5,191 nucleotides of DNA from Actinomycetes bacterium (GCA_021823385.1 JAKAOC010000214.1:1-5191); one strand, 5' to 3'. Positions 1-4,977 are shown, counted from the first letter of the stretch. The notes: generated by a model not told the origin, from the letters alone. A program made the numbers and translations.

Positions 1-329
1 AGCGGCGGGATAAGCGCAAAGCCGAGGATGACATGATACGGCAAGAGCTGGCTGATCGCCGGCACAGTAATACCGATCAGGAAGAGTTCGACGAAGATAA
101 CCAGCCCGACCAAGGAAGTGAGCCGGGTGTTCGCCAACACACGCCGCTTGGGCCCGTGGTCGTCGCGACCCGGGGTGATCATCTCCTCTAGTACGTTCTC
201 GACCAGGGGCGGCAGCGCCGTCGACGCCGCACCGGGAGTCGCCGGCGGGTGCGGTGCCCCGTGGAACTGGTATTCACGGCGGGCCACCGTCCTGCCCCGG
301 GGGGGTTGGGGGAAGGTTTTCATTGTCAT
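1..329 (-). CDS. Putative multi-pass membrane protein, N-terminal part (runs off the left edge)
   Basis: An open frame reads leftward from an ATG at 329 (a second ATG lies at 323) and is still open at base 1, giving about 109 residues. The first 65 or so residues are hydrophilic and rich in Pro and Arg, so they are probably cytoplasmic and disordered. A hydrophobic segment follows at about residues 70-92 (from LTSLVGLVIFVELFLIGI), and a second begins at about 99 with HVILGFALIPP. A His at the start of a helix with the pattern HVxLGFxLIPP recalls small actinobacterial membrane proteins of cytochrome-b561-like build, in which such a His can bind heme; this is recollection of a family pattern, not a confirmed match. 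No clear ribosome binding site precedes either ATG. The gene diverges from the tRNA-Lys gene. The frame is well supported, the function is not. Confidence 0.6.
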   Translation of the reverse strand, partial: MTMKTFPQPPRGRTVARREYQFHGAPHPPATPGAASTALPPLVENVLEEMITPGRDDHGPKRRVLANTRLTSLVGLVIFVELFLIGITVPAISQLLPYHVILGFALIPP

Positions 330-424
330 GACGTTCTAGTGCCTGAAACTGAACCCCAAATGAATTCGCGCACTTCGATGCGGTGGAGGGCAGTGTCCGG
401 CGCATGCCGCTTCGAGCAACGAGG

Positions 425-453
425 CTGACATCGAATCGGTGCGGGGCTAAATT
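425..453 (+). promoter_or_regulatory. Promoter for the tRNA-Lys gene
   Basis: A -35-like CTGACA (425-430) and a -10-like TAAATT (448-453) are separated by exactly 17 bases, each close to the sigma-70/SigA consensus. The predicted start near 460 lies about 38 bases before the mature tRNA 5' end at 498, a normal leader for RNase P processing. Confidence 0.55.
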
Positions 454-497
454 TGGGGAGAGCTTGCAGTGCCGTCCGTGACGGCGGCTGCGGCAAT

Positions 498-574
498 GCC
501 CTCCTGGCGCAATTGGTTAGCGCAACGGACTTTTAATCCGTGGGTTCTGGGTTCGAGTCCCAGGGGGGGCACCA
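498..574 (+). tRNA. tRNA-Lys (anticodon UUU), CCA encoded
   Basis: The full cloverleaf can be drawn by eye. The acceptor stem pairs 498-504 (GCCCTCC) with 564-570 (GGGGGGC), with one T-G pair. The D stem is GCGC (507-510) with GCGC (520-523) around a loop containing GG. The anticodon stem ACGGA/TCCGT (525-529 and 537-541) encloses the loop CTTTTAA, whose positions 34-36 are TTT, reading lysine AAA/AAG codons. A five-base variable region (542-546) is followed by the T arm CTGGG-TTCGAGT-CCCAG (547-563), discriminator A571 and an encoded CCA (572-574). No mismatch suggests decay, so it is probably functional. The mobile unit described here begins 62 bases downstream of the CCA, so the tRNA itself was not split. 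Confidence 0.95.
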
Positions 575-627
575 GGTCAGAGGCCATTTCTATGGTCGGT
601 GTCAGTTGCTCTGTGATAATCGGTGCG

Positions 628-635
628 CTTATTTG
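628..635. repeat. Candidate 8-bp target-site duplication, left copy
   Basis: CTTATTTG lies directly outside the left inverted repeat that starts at 636. The partner CTTATTTC lies directly outside the right inverted repeat (3456-3463); 7 of 8 bases agree. An 8-bp duplication is what ISL3-family transposition is known to produce. Confidence 0.55.
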
Positions 636-656
636 GGCTCTTCAGCTTTGAGCGGG
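636..656 (+). repeat. ISL3-type terminal inverted repeat, left end
   Basis: The sequence opens GGCTCTTC and continues to AGCGGG. It matches the reverse complement of the right end (3435-3455) at 19 of 21 positions. GGCTCTTC followed by a T-rich stretch is the known start of ISL3-family inverted repeats in actinobacteria (the IS31831 type in Corynebacterium). Just inside is a second inverted repeat, GTTAGGG (656-662) with CCCTAAC (687-693). Confidence 0.6.
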
Positions 657-888
657 TTAGGGAGCCCATATCCCGATCAGCGATGTCCCTAACGAAAAGC
701 TCGAGGCGTTCGCCTTTTCCTCTAGTGAAGGACGCTGGTGCCCTTCAGACCGACGACGGCGTTGCGGATGTCTCTAGGATCGACAAGGCCAGTCACACTT
801 CGAGTCAGGCCCAACCCCCCACCGGGGACCTAACCATTATGTGTGTCACTCCTCTTCCCAAGCGGATTCCTCTACCTGGCCGGTGGCC

Positions 889-923
889 CGAGAGCCTCAG
901 ACCCCGCTAGAAGCGGAAGAGCC
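889..923 (-). repeat. Internal extra copy of the ISL3-type right end
   Basis: This 35-base stretch matches 3421-3455 at 33 of 35 positions, and the resemblance continues with one mismatch for five more bases before ending abruptly. It holds the same small hairpin (CCGCT, three-base loop, AGCGG) and the same GAAGAGCC terminus. Read inward against the left repeat at 636 it matches 18 of 21, so 636-923 has the form of a 288-bp MITE. However, the 8 bases after it (CCTATAAT) agree with CTTATTTG at only 4 of 8 positions, so no target duplication supports independent movement of that short piece. Confidence 0.6.
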
Positions 924-925
924 CC

Positions 926-931
926 TATAAT
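926..931 (+). promoter_or_regulatory. Perfect -10 hexamer next to an IS end, upstream of the hydrolase
   Basis: TATAAT stands two bases outside the ISL3-type terminus ending at 923. No good -35 lies 17 bases upstream, where the IS hairpin sits, so this is at best a weak or hybrid promoter made by the junction. A transcript from about 938 would have a leader of about 64 nt before the ATG at 1002. Confidence 0.3.
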
Positions 932-1001
932 CCGAAACAGGCCAGCCAACTACGGGTTGAGATCAAAGAAGACGGGCCTCCCTAAATCCCAGAGGGAATC
1001 A

Positions 1002-1802
1002 ATGACGCTTCATGTGGAAGCGCACGGAGAAGGTCGCCCGCTCGTCGTGTTGCCCTCCTTCAGTCTTGATCACCAAGCCATGGCCGCTACGGTCGAGCCG
1101 GTCTTCACCGAAGACCGCGCTTGGCGGCGTCTCTACGTCGACCTGCCAGGCACCGGAGCCTCCCCGCCCGGCGAGCCGAGATCCGACGCAGTCATCGACG
1201 CGGTCCTCGCCACCATCGAAGCCGAGCTCGGCGGCGAGCGCTTCGCCGTCTTGGGCTGGTCCTACGGCGGCTACCTCGCAGCAGGGGTGACGCGACACCT
1301 CGTCGAACAGGTCTGCGGCTTCATGATGGTCTGCAGCGGCTTCAGGATCCGCCCCGAGGACAGAAACCTCACCGGCGTGCGTGCCTCGACTCCCGAGAGC
1401 GGGTGGCTGGCCGAAGTGCCAATTGGTCTCCATGACCACTTCGTTCACGCAGTCGGCTCCCAGAGCGCCGAGGTCGCCAAGCGGATCGCGGGCATCCTGG
1501 GTCGCAACGGCCCGACCGACGAGACCTACCTCGCCGGCCTACGACAATACGGCTTTGCCCTCTCCGACGAGACCCCACCAACTCCCTGCAACGCCCCCGT
1601 CTGTCTGCTGGCCGGCTTGCGTGATCGTGTTGTCGGCTTCACGAGCCTCTTCGAGGGGCTAGGTAGCTATGATCGCGCCACCTACACCTGCGTCGCCAAC
1701 GCCGGGCACTACCTCCCGCTCGAGGAACCGGCCATCTTCGCGTCGGTCACGCGGTCCTGGCTCGCGCAGTGCGATGCGTTCGCCGACGCCGGCCGCCGAT
1801 GA
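1002..1802 (+). CDS. Alpha/beta hydrolase fold protein
   Basis: This is a 266-residue single-domain protein of the alpha/beta hydrolase (abhydrolase) superfamily, probably a cytoplasmic esterase, lactonase or related hydrolase; the substrate cannot be told. Seen: the nucleophile elbow GWSYGG places Ser87 in G-x-S-x-G. Asp208 in AGLRDRVV fits the acid, and His236 in ANAGHYLPLEEP fits the catalytic His. An early LVVLPSF stretch (residues 14-20) sits where the oxyanion loop is expected, and VDLPGTGAS (46-54) matches the conserved strand-4 turn. There is no signal peptide. The ATG at 1002 is preferred because AGAGGG (991-996) lies five bases before it. The frame extends to a GTG at 843, but that would translate straight through the IS end at 889-923. 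The length is typical and all catalytic residues are present, so the gene looks intact. It has no operon partner. Confidence 0.85.
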   Translation: MTLHVEAHGEGRPLVVLPSFSLDHQAMAATVEPVFTEDRAWRRLYVDLPGTGASPPGEPRSDAVIDAVLATIEAELGGERFAVLGWSYGGYLAAGVTRHLVEQVCGFMMVCSGFRIRPEDRNLTGVRASTPESGWLAEVPIGLHDHFVHAVGSQSAEVAKRIAGILGRNGPTDETYLAGLRQYGFALSDETPPTPCNAPVCLLAGLRDRVVGFTSLFEGLGSYDRATYTCVANAGHYLPLEEPAIFASVTRSWLAQCDAFADAGRR

Positions 1803-1848
1803 CCTGCAAGTCGGCCGTCGTTATTCTTATCGTTCCTAACAGCGCAGC

Positions 1849-1923
1849 ACGATCGCAAGCCGAACCCGCTGCGGGATCGTACAGGCCGGGCTCGCGGTGG
1901 ACCCCGCCGGGAAGGAGCCCGGC
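1849..1923. terminator. Two tandem stem-loops downstream of the hydrolase
   Basis: The first hairpin pairs ACGATC (1849-1854) with GATCGT (1875-1880), extended by GCA/TGC with a two-base bulge. The second pairs GCCGGGCTC (1885-1893) perfectly with GAGCCCGGC (1915-1923), with an inner GCGG/CCGC stem and a bulge. No T-run follows, so this is not a classical intrinsic terminator, though strong GC hairpins without a T-run are common behind genes in high-GC bacteria. Position (47 bases after the stop codon) suggests 3'-end formation or mRNA protection for the hydrolase. Confidence 0.4.
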
Positions 1924-1977
1924 GTTACCCTGCGAGTTCGGCCGGAGGGGCACCGCGTTACTGAACTGGTGAGGAGT

Positions 1978-2048
1978 GGGGACTTTTCTTGGCCATCAGC
2001 GGGTACCCCAGATGGCCATCAGCGGGGACTTCTCAGTGGCCATGGACA
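1978..2048. repeat. Three tandem 23-24-bp repeats, likely IS21-family end remnant
   Basis: Three consecutive units begin at 1978, 2001 and 2024. Each starts GGG-AC or similar and contains TGGCCAT near its end; the first two share TGGCCATCAGC exactly, and the first and third share GGGGACTT. The array closes with GGACA at 2044-2048. IS21-family elements are known for multiple tandem repeats of this size inside their ends and for CA-3' termini, so the outer edge would be at about 2048 with the interior to the left. No istA or istB coding remains were recognised on either side, so this would be a solo end. Confidence 0.45.
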
Positions 2049-2280
2049 GGCCTGCCGGGTCGATGTGGTTGCCCGGTGAGGATTACGAGTTGCGGTACCG
2101 CCGTTAGTTCCTTTGAGCCCTCGATGTTGCGACCACCGGCGGTGAGACCGGGACTCATCGGGCCTCAAGTGCTGCCCTTGTAAGCGGAATAGTGCCCGTC
2201 ATAATGGACCGTTGCCTGCGATGTTATCCAAATGGCCTGGTCACCGGGTCCGCACTTTTGACGTTCGCATCTGAGAAGTC

Positions 2281-2305
2281 GGCGGTTCGAGTCCGCTCAC
2301 CTCCA
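2281..2305 (+). other. tRNA 3'-end-like fragment (T arm plus acceptor strand)
   Basis: GGCGG-TTCGAGT-CCGCT (2281-2297) forms a complete T arm with the GGTTCGA-type loop. It is followed by CACCTCC (2298-2304) and A2305, as the 3' strand and discriminator of an acceptor stem would be. No matching GGAGGTG 5' strand or D arm lies upstream, and the preceding anticodon-like segment (2251-2267) has a mismatch and wrong spacing. It is therefore not a gene. A truncated tRNA 3' end is the usual scar left where an integrase-type element joined a tRNA gene. Confidence 0.35.
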
Positions 2306-2403
2306 CTCCGAAGTTGGCGAAGAACCTGTAGCAGAGGCGAGCCTGCCGTGACGGTGCGTTCACGGATTCAATCGCCGTGTGTGCCGGCAGCGTTGCCTAC
2401 AAA

Positions 2404-2427
2404 TCACCTTCGTTTTTGCGAAGTGAG
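2404..2427. terminator. Hairpin that could end the toxin-antitoxin transcript
   Basis: CACCTTCG and CGAAGTG pair over seven bases with one bulged C around a T-rich loop. On the minus strand it lies about 130 bases beyond the toxin stop and is followed by ATTTGT, a poor T-tract. The assignment is weak. The remaining sequence between 2049 and 2556 shows no gene. Confidence 0.2.
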
Positions 2428-2556
2428 CGGCGTCCTCGTGGTCATGCACGCTGCTCAGTCGATTGGGCCGACCAAGCTTTGCGGATCATGTGAACAGAAC
2501 GTGGCTGCATGTATCGAAGGCCAGCGAACGGCACGTCAGCTATCCAATGACTCGTC

Positions 2557-2922
2557 TTATTCGAGACGGAGCCGATGGGCAATTATTTCAACGTCCAGTT
2601 GCGAGGTCGCGACGTCGTAGACAAGTTGGAATGCTTCGTCATCGGTGAGTGGTGGCGATGTCCCGTTGAGATCGCAGAATACGACCGTGCTCAGCCACGC
2701 GAGTCGTTTGTTGCCATCCACGAGGGCGTGGTTCTTGGCCATCGATTGCAAAAGCGCAGCGGCCTTGAGACTGATCGATGCGTAGGCATCCTCACCGAAA
2801 GCACTGGATCGGGGCCTGTTTACCGCCGAATCCAACAGACCAACATCACGAACTGGACCGATCCCGAGGGTCCGAACCATCATGATGATGTCCTCGAGTT
2901 CGAGGTATTCGATTTCGCTCAT
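2557..2922 (-). CDS. doc: Doc/Fic-family toxin (death-on-curing type)
   Basis: A 121-residue all-helical Fic-fold protein of the Doc branch. Doc of phage P1 is known to phosphorylate elongation factor EF-Tu and so halt translation; this protein likely has the same activity in the cytoplasm. Seen: the active-site motif HALVDGNKR at residues 65-73, matching the Doc pattern H-x-x-x-D-(A/G)-N-K-R with Lys72 and Arg73 as in Doc rather than the G-N-G-R of AMP-transferring Fic proteins. VGLLDSAVNRP (27-37) and SLKAAALLQSMAKNH (51-65) match conserved helices of the family. The length is normal and all motif residues are present. The ATG overlaps the antitoxin stop by four bases (ATGA), so translation is coupled. 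It appears complete and active, and lies inside the ISL3-bounded unit. Confidence 0.9.
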   Translation of the reverse strand: MSEIEYLELEDIIMMVRTLGIGPVRDVGLLDSAVNRPRSSAFGEDAYASISLKAAALLQSMAKNHALVDGNKRLAWLSTVVFCDLNGTSPPLTDDEAFQLVYDVATSQLDVEIIAHRLRLE

Positions 2923-3125
2923 GCAGAGCCAAGTCGCTCCAGAACATCGTTCCAGCGTGTCACCATGCGATGCGTTGATTCTCCGACCCGTGCCACGTGG
3001 CCGGTACGCTCGACTCGATCGAGCACCGCGCGGCGGATGACTTCTTGACGGGAGATGCCTTCAAGTTCTGCGAGGAAGGCGAGCGCCTCCTCGAGAGTGG
3101 CGTCGGTTCTAAGGGTGAATGCCAT
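2919..3125 (-). CDS. Ribbon-helix-helix (CopG-type) antitoxin partner of Doc
   Basis: A 68-residue protein. Residues 2-40 (AFTLRTDATLEEALAF... followed by SRQEVIRRAVLDRVE) give the short beta strand and two helices of a ribbon-helix-helix DNA-binding domain, which acts as a dimer. The C-terminal part (about 41-68, with HRMVTRWNDVLERLGSA) is the likely segment that wraps and neutralises the toxin. It stands in the place held by Phd in the P1 system, but the DNA-binding fold is CopG-like, a common pairing in actinobacteria. It overlaps the toxin start by four bases. A perfect palindrome sits in its promoter, as expected for autorepression by the antitoxin or the complex. No Shine-Dalgarno is seen, and the predicted transcript begins at or next to the ATG at 3125. 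Confidence 0.85.
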   Translation of the reverse strand: MAFTLRTDATLEEALAFLAELEGISRQEVIRRAVLDRVERTGHVARVGESTHRMVTRWNDVLERLGSA

Positions 3126-3131
3126 TGACTA

Positions 3132-3159
3132 ATGATACCACTGTGGTATCACTTGTCAA
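3132..3159 (-). promoter_or_regulatory. Promoter of the antitoxin-toxin operon, probably leaderless
   Basis: On the minus strand a perfect -35 TTGACA (3159-3154) and a -10 TATCAT (3137-3132, one change from consensus) are 16 bases apart. Six bases separate the -10 from the ATG at 3125, so the +1 is expected at or beside the A of the start codon. Leaderless transcripts of this kind are common in actinobacteria. Confidence 0.7.
3133..3151. promoter_or_regulatory. Operator palindrome within the toxin-antitoxin promoter
   Basis: TGATACCAC-T-GTGGTATCA is a perfect 9+1+9 inverted repeat filling most of the -35/-10 spacer and overlapping the -10. Binding there would block RNA polymerase. A ribbon-helix-helix dimer commonly binds such a site, so it is the likely autoregulatory operator. 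Confidence 0.7.
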
Positions 3160-3225
3160 TCCTCGGTATGTGGTGTTCTGGCGTCGCGCCTAAAGCGAAA
3201 CTAACAGCGAGGCTGGCTGCACCCA

Positions 3226-3411
3226 TCACGATCCGTGTGGCAGGTTCGTATTGTGTCCCTCAAGGTCCACCACGAAACCCCAAGCCACAGCGCATGTGAT
3301 GGCAGGCTTGCCCGGGTGCAAGACGCGGCCGGTGCGCCTGTGGGACTCAACGGGACCCAACCGAGTCCCGCAGCCGACTGAAGGACAGCCCCTCCTGGTG
3401 GCGAAGCGCAT
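3226..3411 (-). pseudogene. Possible remnant of an ISL3 transposase N-terminus
   Basis: A 61-residue minus-strand frame begins 44 bases inside the right inverted repeat, where an ISL3 transposase gene would be expected to start. It contains CPSVGCGTRLGPVESHRR, then PAITCAVAWG, resembling the family's N-terminal zinc-binding region (CPxCG near the start, a later Cys before a Trp-rich strand). The Cys spacing is wrong (C-x4-C) and nothing of the catalytic DDE domain follows; the frame stops and the toxin-antitoxin operon comes next. It is read as a truncated relic, but the match is from memory and short, and the frame could be chance. No other gene is seen between 3160 and 3646. Confidence 0.3.
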
Positions 3412-3420
3412 GCGCCGGCT

Positions 3421-3455
3421 CGAGAGCCTCAGACCCCGCTGAAAGCGGAAGAGCC
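3421..3455 (-). repeat. ISL3-type terminal inverted repeat, right end, with subterminal hairpin
   Basis: The end reads inward as GGCTCTTC...AGCGGG and pairs with the left end at 636. Within it CCGCT (3436-3440) and AGCGG (3444-3448) form a five-base hairpin with loop GAA, and GGCTC (3417-3421) can pair with GAGCC (3451-3455) outside it. The same 35 bases recur at 889-923. Confidence 0.6.
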
Positions 3456-3463
3456 CTTATTTC
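3456..3463. repeat. Candidate 8-bp target-site duplication, right copy
   Basis: CTTATTTC directly abuts the right inverted repeat and equals the left flank CTTATTTG except at the last base. Confidence 0.55.
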
Positions 3464-3544
3464 GCCTCATGAAGGGGTCAACGAAGCAAACTCGCTCTCC
3501 AGCTTTTATCGCGGTCCGGGGCTCGGTGGTCACGACTGGGGAAA

Positions 3545-3566
3545 CCCGGCTAAAAGCCGAGGAGCC
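3545..3566 (-). repeat. Diverged ISL3-like end upstream of the nuclease gene
   Basis: Read inward from 3566 it begins GGCTCCTCGG and reaches AGCCGGG, matching the right end at 18 of 22 positions. Its hairpin CGGCT-AAA-AGCCG differs from CCGCT-GAA-AGCGG by a swapped base pair, so pairing is kept. No partner left end or target duplication was found for it. Confidence 0.35.
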
Positions 3567-3646
3567 GCAAAACCGGAAAGAAGCCGGCGCGCCTCGCGCC
3601 TGAACATCGCGCGATGCCATACTGGGAATGGAGGCCGGTGGGTTCG

Positions 3647-4594
3647 ATGGCGCTGACTCAGGACGAAGACTACTTAGCGTTGGCTTCCTACCGAAAGTGC
3701 GCCGAACGAATTCGGGCCAACTGGCAGGCATTCGTTGCGCTCAGGTCTGAGCGCCTTGGCCAGGCTCTCTTCGATGCACCGGTCGAAAAGATCGCCGAAA
3801 ACATCTTGGAGGATCTCTTCACGGTTGTCCTTGACTGGCAACTTTCCGATGTCAATCTGCAGATCGGCCGTGCAGACATCATCCTTTCGGACTTAGGCAT
3901 CAAGAGGCTCGTGCTCGAGACAAAGAGGCCGGGAACACTTGCCTGGAACCGCCCATCGGTCACGACCGCACTGGAGCAGGCATGGCGCTACGCCGCGGAG
4001 CAAAAAGTCGGCACCGTTGCTGTGAGCGATGGGAGCATGCTCTACGCGGCAGACGTCCATGACGGGGGGCTTAGGGACCGGTTGCTAGTCGGTCTTGCGT
4101 CACTCGAACCACAAGTGGATCTCTGGTGGCTTTCCACGCAAGGAATATACAGGGCACGTCCGCAGCCCGTCGACGCTGCCATTTCGACCCTCGATGTAAG
4201 CGGCGCTCCTGGGGCATTGGAAGCCACAAAGCCGTCACTGCTACACCCCAAGTACCAGCTACCAGCTCCCTGTTTCGCCTATATAGGAGACGCAAACAGG
4301 CCCACGACGTGGAAACTCCCCTTTCGGCAGTCCGACGGTTCCGTCGATCTGAAGAGGTTGCCAAAAGCAATACAGGCGATCCTGAGCAACTACCGGGGAG
4401 CCAGGGTCACCATTCCACGGGAATCCGCCGGTGACGTGCTGGTGCGGCTGGCCCGCGCCGCCGCCTCACTTGGCAAGATGCCATGCCAGTCGCATCCCGC
4501 TGCCGATGCCTACGTCGAAGCCCACCACGCGCTGGAACAGCTGGATCGGCTCTCGGAGGTCGGATGCTGCACCTCCGCTCCATCGAAACCGTGA
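3647..4594 (+). CDS. Stand-alone PD-(D/E)XK nuclease-like protein, related to the HsdR N-terminal domain
   Basis: A 315-residue protein whose first half looks like the nuclease domain of type I restriction R subunits. Seen: a helical start with Glu51/Glu55 in EKIAENILEDLF, then GRADIIL with Asp77, LVLETKRP with Glu91 and Lys93 (the D...E-x-K core), and EQAWRYAA with a Q-x3-Y motif at 111-115. AVSDGSMLYAADV (125-137) matches the strand after the core in HsdR-like proteins. The second half (about 205-280, with TWKLPFR and DLKRLPKAIQAILSNYRG) is a separate conserved-looking region of unknown role, perhaps for targeting or oligomerisation. No helicase motifs exist and no hsdM/hsdS neighbour is visible. 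The ATG at 3647 follows GGTGGG by a few bases and is preferred over the one at 3614, which lacks an SD. It may be a DNA-cleaving defence or mobile-element protein; function is inferred from the fold only. Confidence 0.7.
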   Translation: MALTQDEDYLALASYRKCAERIRANWQAFVALRSERLGQALFDAPVEKIAENILEDLFTVVLDWQLSDVNLQIGRADIILSDLGIKRLVLETKRPGTLAWNRPSVTTALEQAWRYAAEQKVGTVAVSDGSMLYAADVHDGGLRDRLLVGLASLEPQVDLWWLSTQGIYRARPQPVDAAISTLDVSGAPGALEATKPSLLHPKYQLPAPCFAYIGDANRPTTWKLPFRQSDGSVDLKRLPKAIQAILSNYRGARVTIPRESAGDVLVRLARAAASLGKMPCQSHPAADAYVEAHHALEQLDRLSEVGCCTSAPSKP

Positions 4595-4653
4595 GTTACC
4601 GCGAGGGACGGCGAAACGGCACCTCGCAGCCAAAACGCCTCTCCCGCCCCACC

Positions 4654-4977
4654 TTACGAGGCAGGAACCACGGTGACCGGGCACGTGGCGTGATGAACAC
4701 AATGGGAAGCGACTGACCCAAGCCTCAGGGCAGGAAAGCCACCCGCGCCTCGGGTCCCGACCACCAGAAGCTCGGCGTCTTCGCTCGCCTCCAGCAGAAC
4801 TGGCGCCGCACGCCCTTGAACCGCCCTCGGGCACACCTGCACTCCCGATTCCTTGAGTGTCGACTTCACAGCCTCCTCGAGAAATTGTGCCGCCTCGCGG
4901 TAGATTTCCTCATCGAGCGATCCCGGTGTCAGGACCAATCCCGATGGCGGCCCGTACGCGTATACCGGCTCTAAGCC
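4654..4977 (-). pseudogene. Universal stress protein (UspA family), N-terminus missing
   Basis: The C-terminal two thirds of a UspA-fold protein is clear. VVGTRGAGGF...GSVA gives the ATP-binding pattern G-x2-G-x9-G-S, and the end CPVTVVP is the standard last strand. Upstream, LEPVYAYGPP resembles the second strand of the fold. Only about 94-107 residues are readable, against the usual 140 or so. In this frame a TGA (4978-4980) blocks further extension, and no V-G-V-D-G-S-like first strand appears in any minus-strand frame for about 100 bases beyond. A one-base indel near 4972-4975 would join RGLRL to LEPVYAY, hinting at a frameshift, but the N-terminus still does not emerge. A TTG at 4938 could start a shortened protein without the first strand, unlikely to fold normally. 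It is convergent with the nuclease gene. Confidence 0.65.

Larger units (their letters stand above)
636..3455 (-). mobile_element. Transposase-less ISL3-like element carrying a hydrolase and a toxin-antitoxin pair
   Basis: Seen: imperfect inverted repeats at both ends (19/21), both beginning GGCTCTTC when read inward, flanked by CTTATTTG and CTTATTTC. Known: ISL3 elements have repeats of this type and duplicate 8 bp of target. Inferred: the 2.8-kb interval moved, or was built, as one unit of the kind called a mobile insertion cassette or passenger-carrying IS derivative. No intact transposase is present; the only trace is a possible degraded zinc-finger N-terminus at 3226-3411 on the minus strand, which sets the strand given here. 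An additional right-type end at 889-923 complicates the history: the unit may be a fusion of two copies, with a 288-bp MITE-like piece (636-923) at its left. Confidence 0.5.

Noticed and set aside
702..718. Small hairpin AGGC-GTTC-GCCT followed by TTTT as a tRNA terminator
   Set aside because: The stem is only four base pairs and lies about 130 bases past the tRNA, too weak to call.
735..835. Short minus-strand frame ending VDPRDIRNAVVGLKGTSVLH
   Set aside because: The end looks protein-like, but only about 34 codons are open and there is no good start, SD or recognised family; it could be the tail of a decayed gene but cannot be supported.
623..910. 95-codon plus-strand frame across the left end of the mobile unit
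   Set aside because: It starts inside the flanking duplication, runs through both inverted repeats, has no SD and no recognisable motif; its ending ESLRPR recurs at 3442 only because the IS end itself is repeated.
843..1001. N-terminal extension of the hydrolase to a GTG at 843
   Set aside because: It would translate the IS end and shows no hydrolase-like sequence; the ATG at 1002 has a well-placed AGAGGG.
999..1448. 149-codon minus-strand frame opposite the hydrolase
   Set aside because: It is the antisense shadow of a gene with a complete catalytic triad, a common artefact in GC-rich DNA.
2192..2620. 142-codon plus-strand frame across the tRNA-like fragment
   Set aside because: It covers the T-arm fragment and the 3' end of doc in antisense and has no SD or domain.
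2575..3048. 157-codon plus-strand frame
   Set aside because: It is antisense to the well-supported doc and antitoxin genes.
889..3460. CRISPR-like or omega-RNA scaffold reading of the repeated 40-base hairpin sequence
   Set aside because: Only two close copies 2.5 kb apart, no spacers and no TnpB or Cas gene; the inverted copy at 636 and the 8-bp flanking repeats fit an ISL3 terminus better.
4466..4834. 122-codon minus-strand frame
   Set aside because: It overlaps both the nuclease C-terminus and the Usp remnant in other frames, and is Arg/Gly-rich low-quality sequence.
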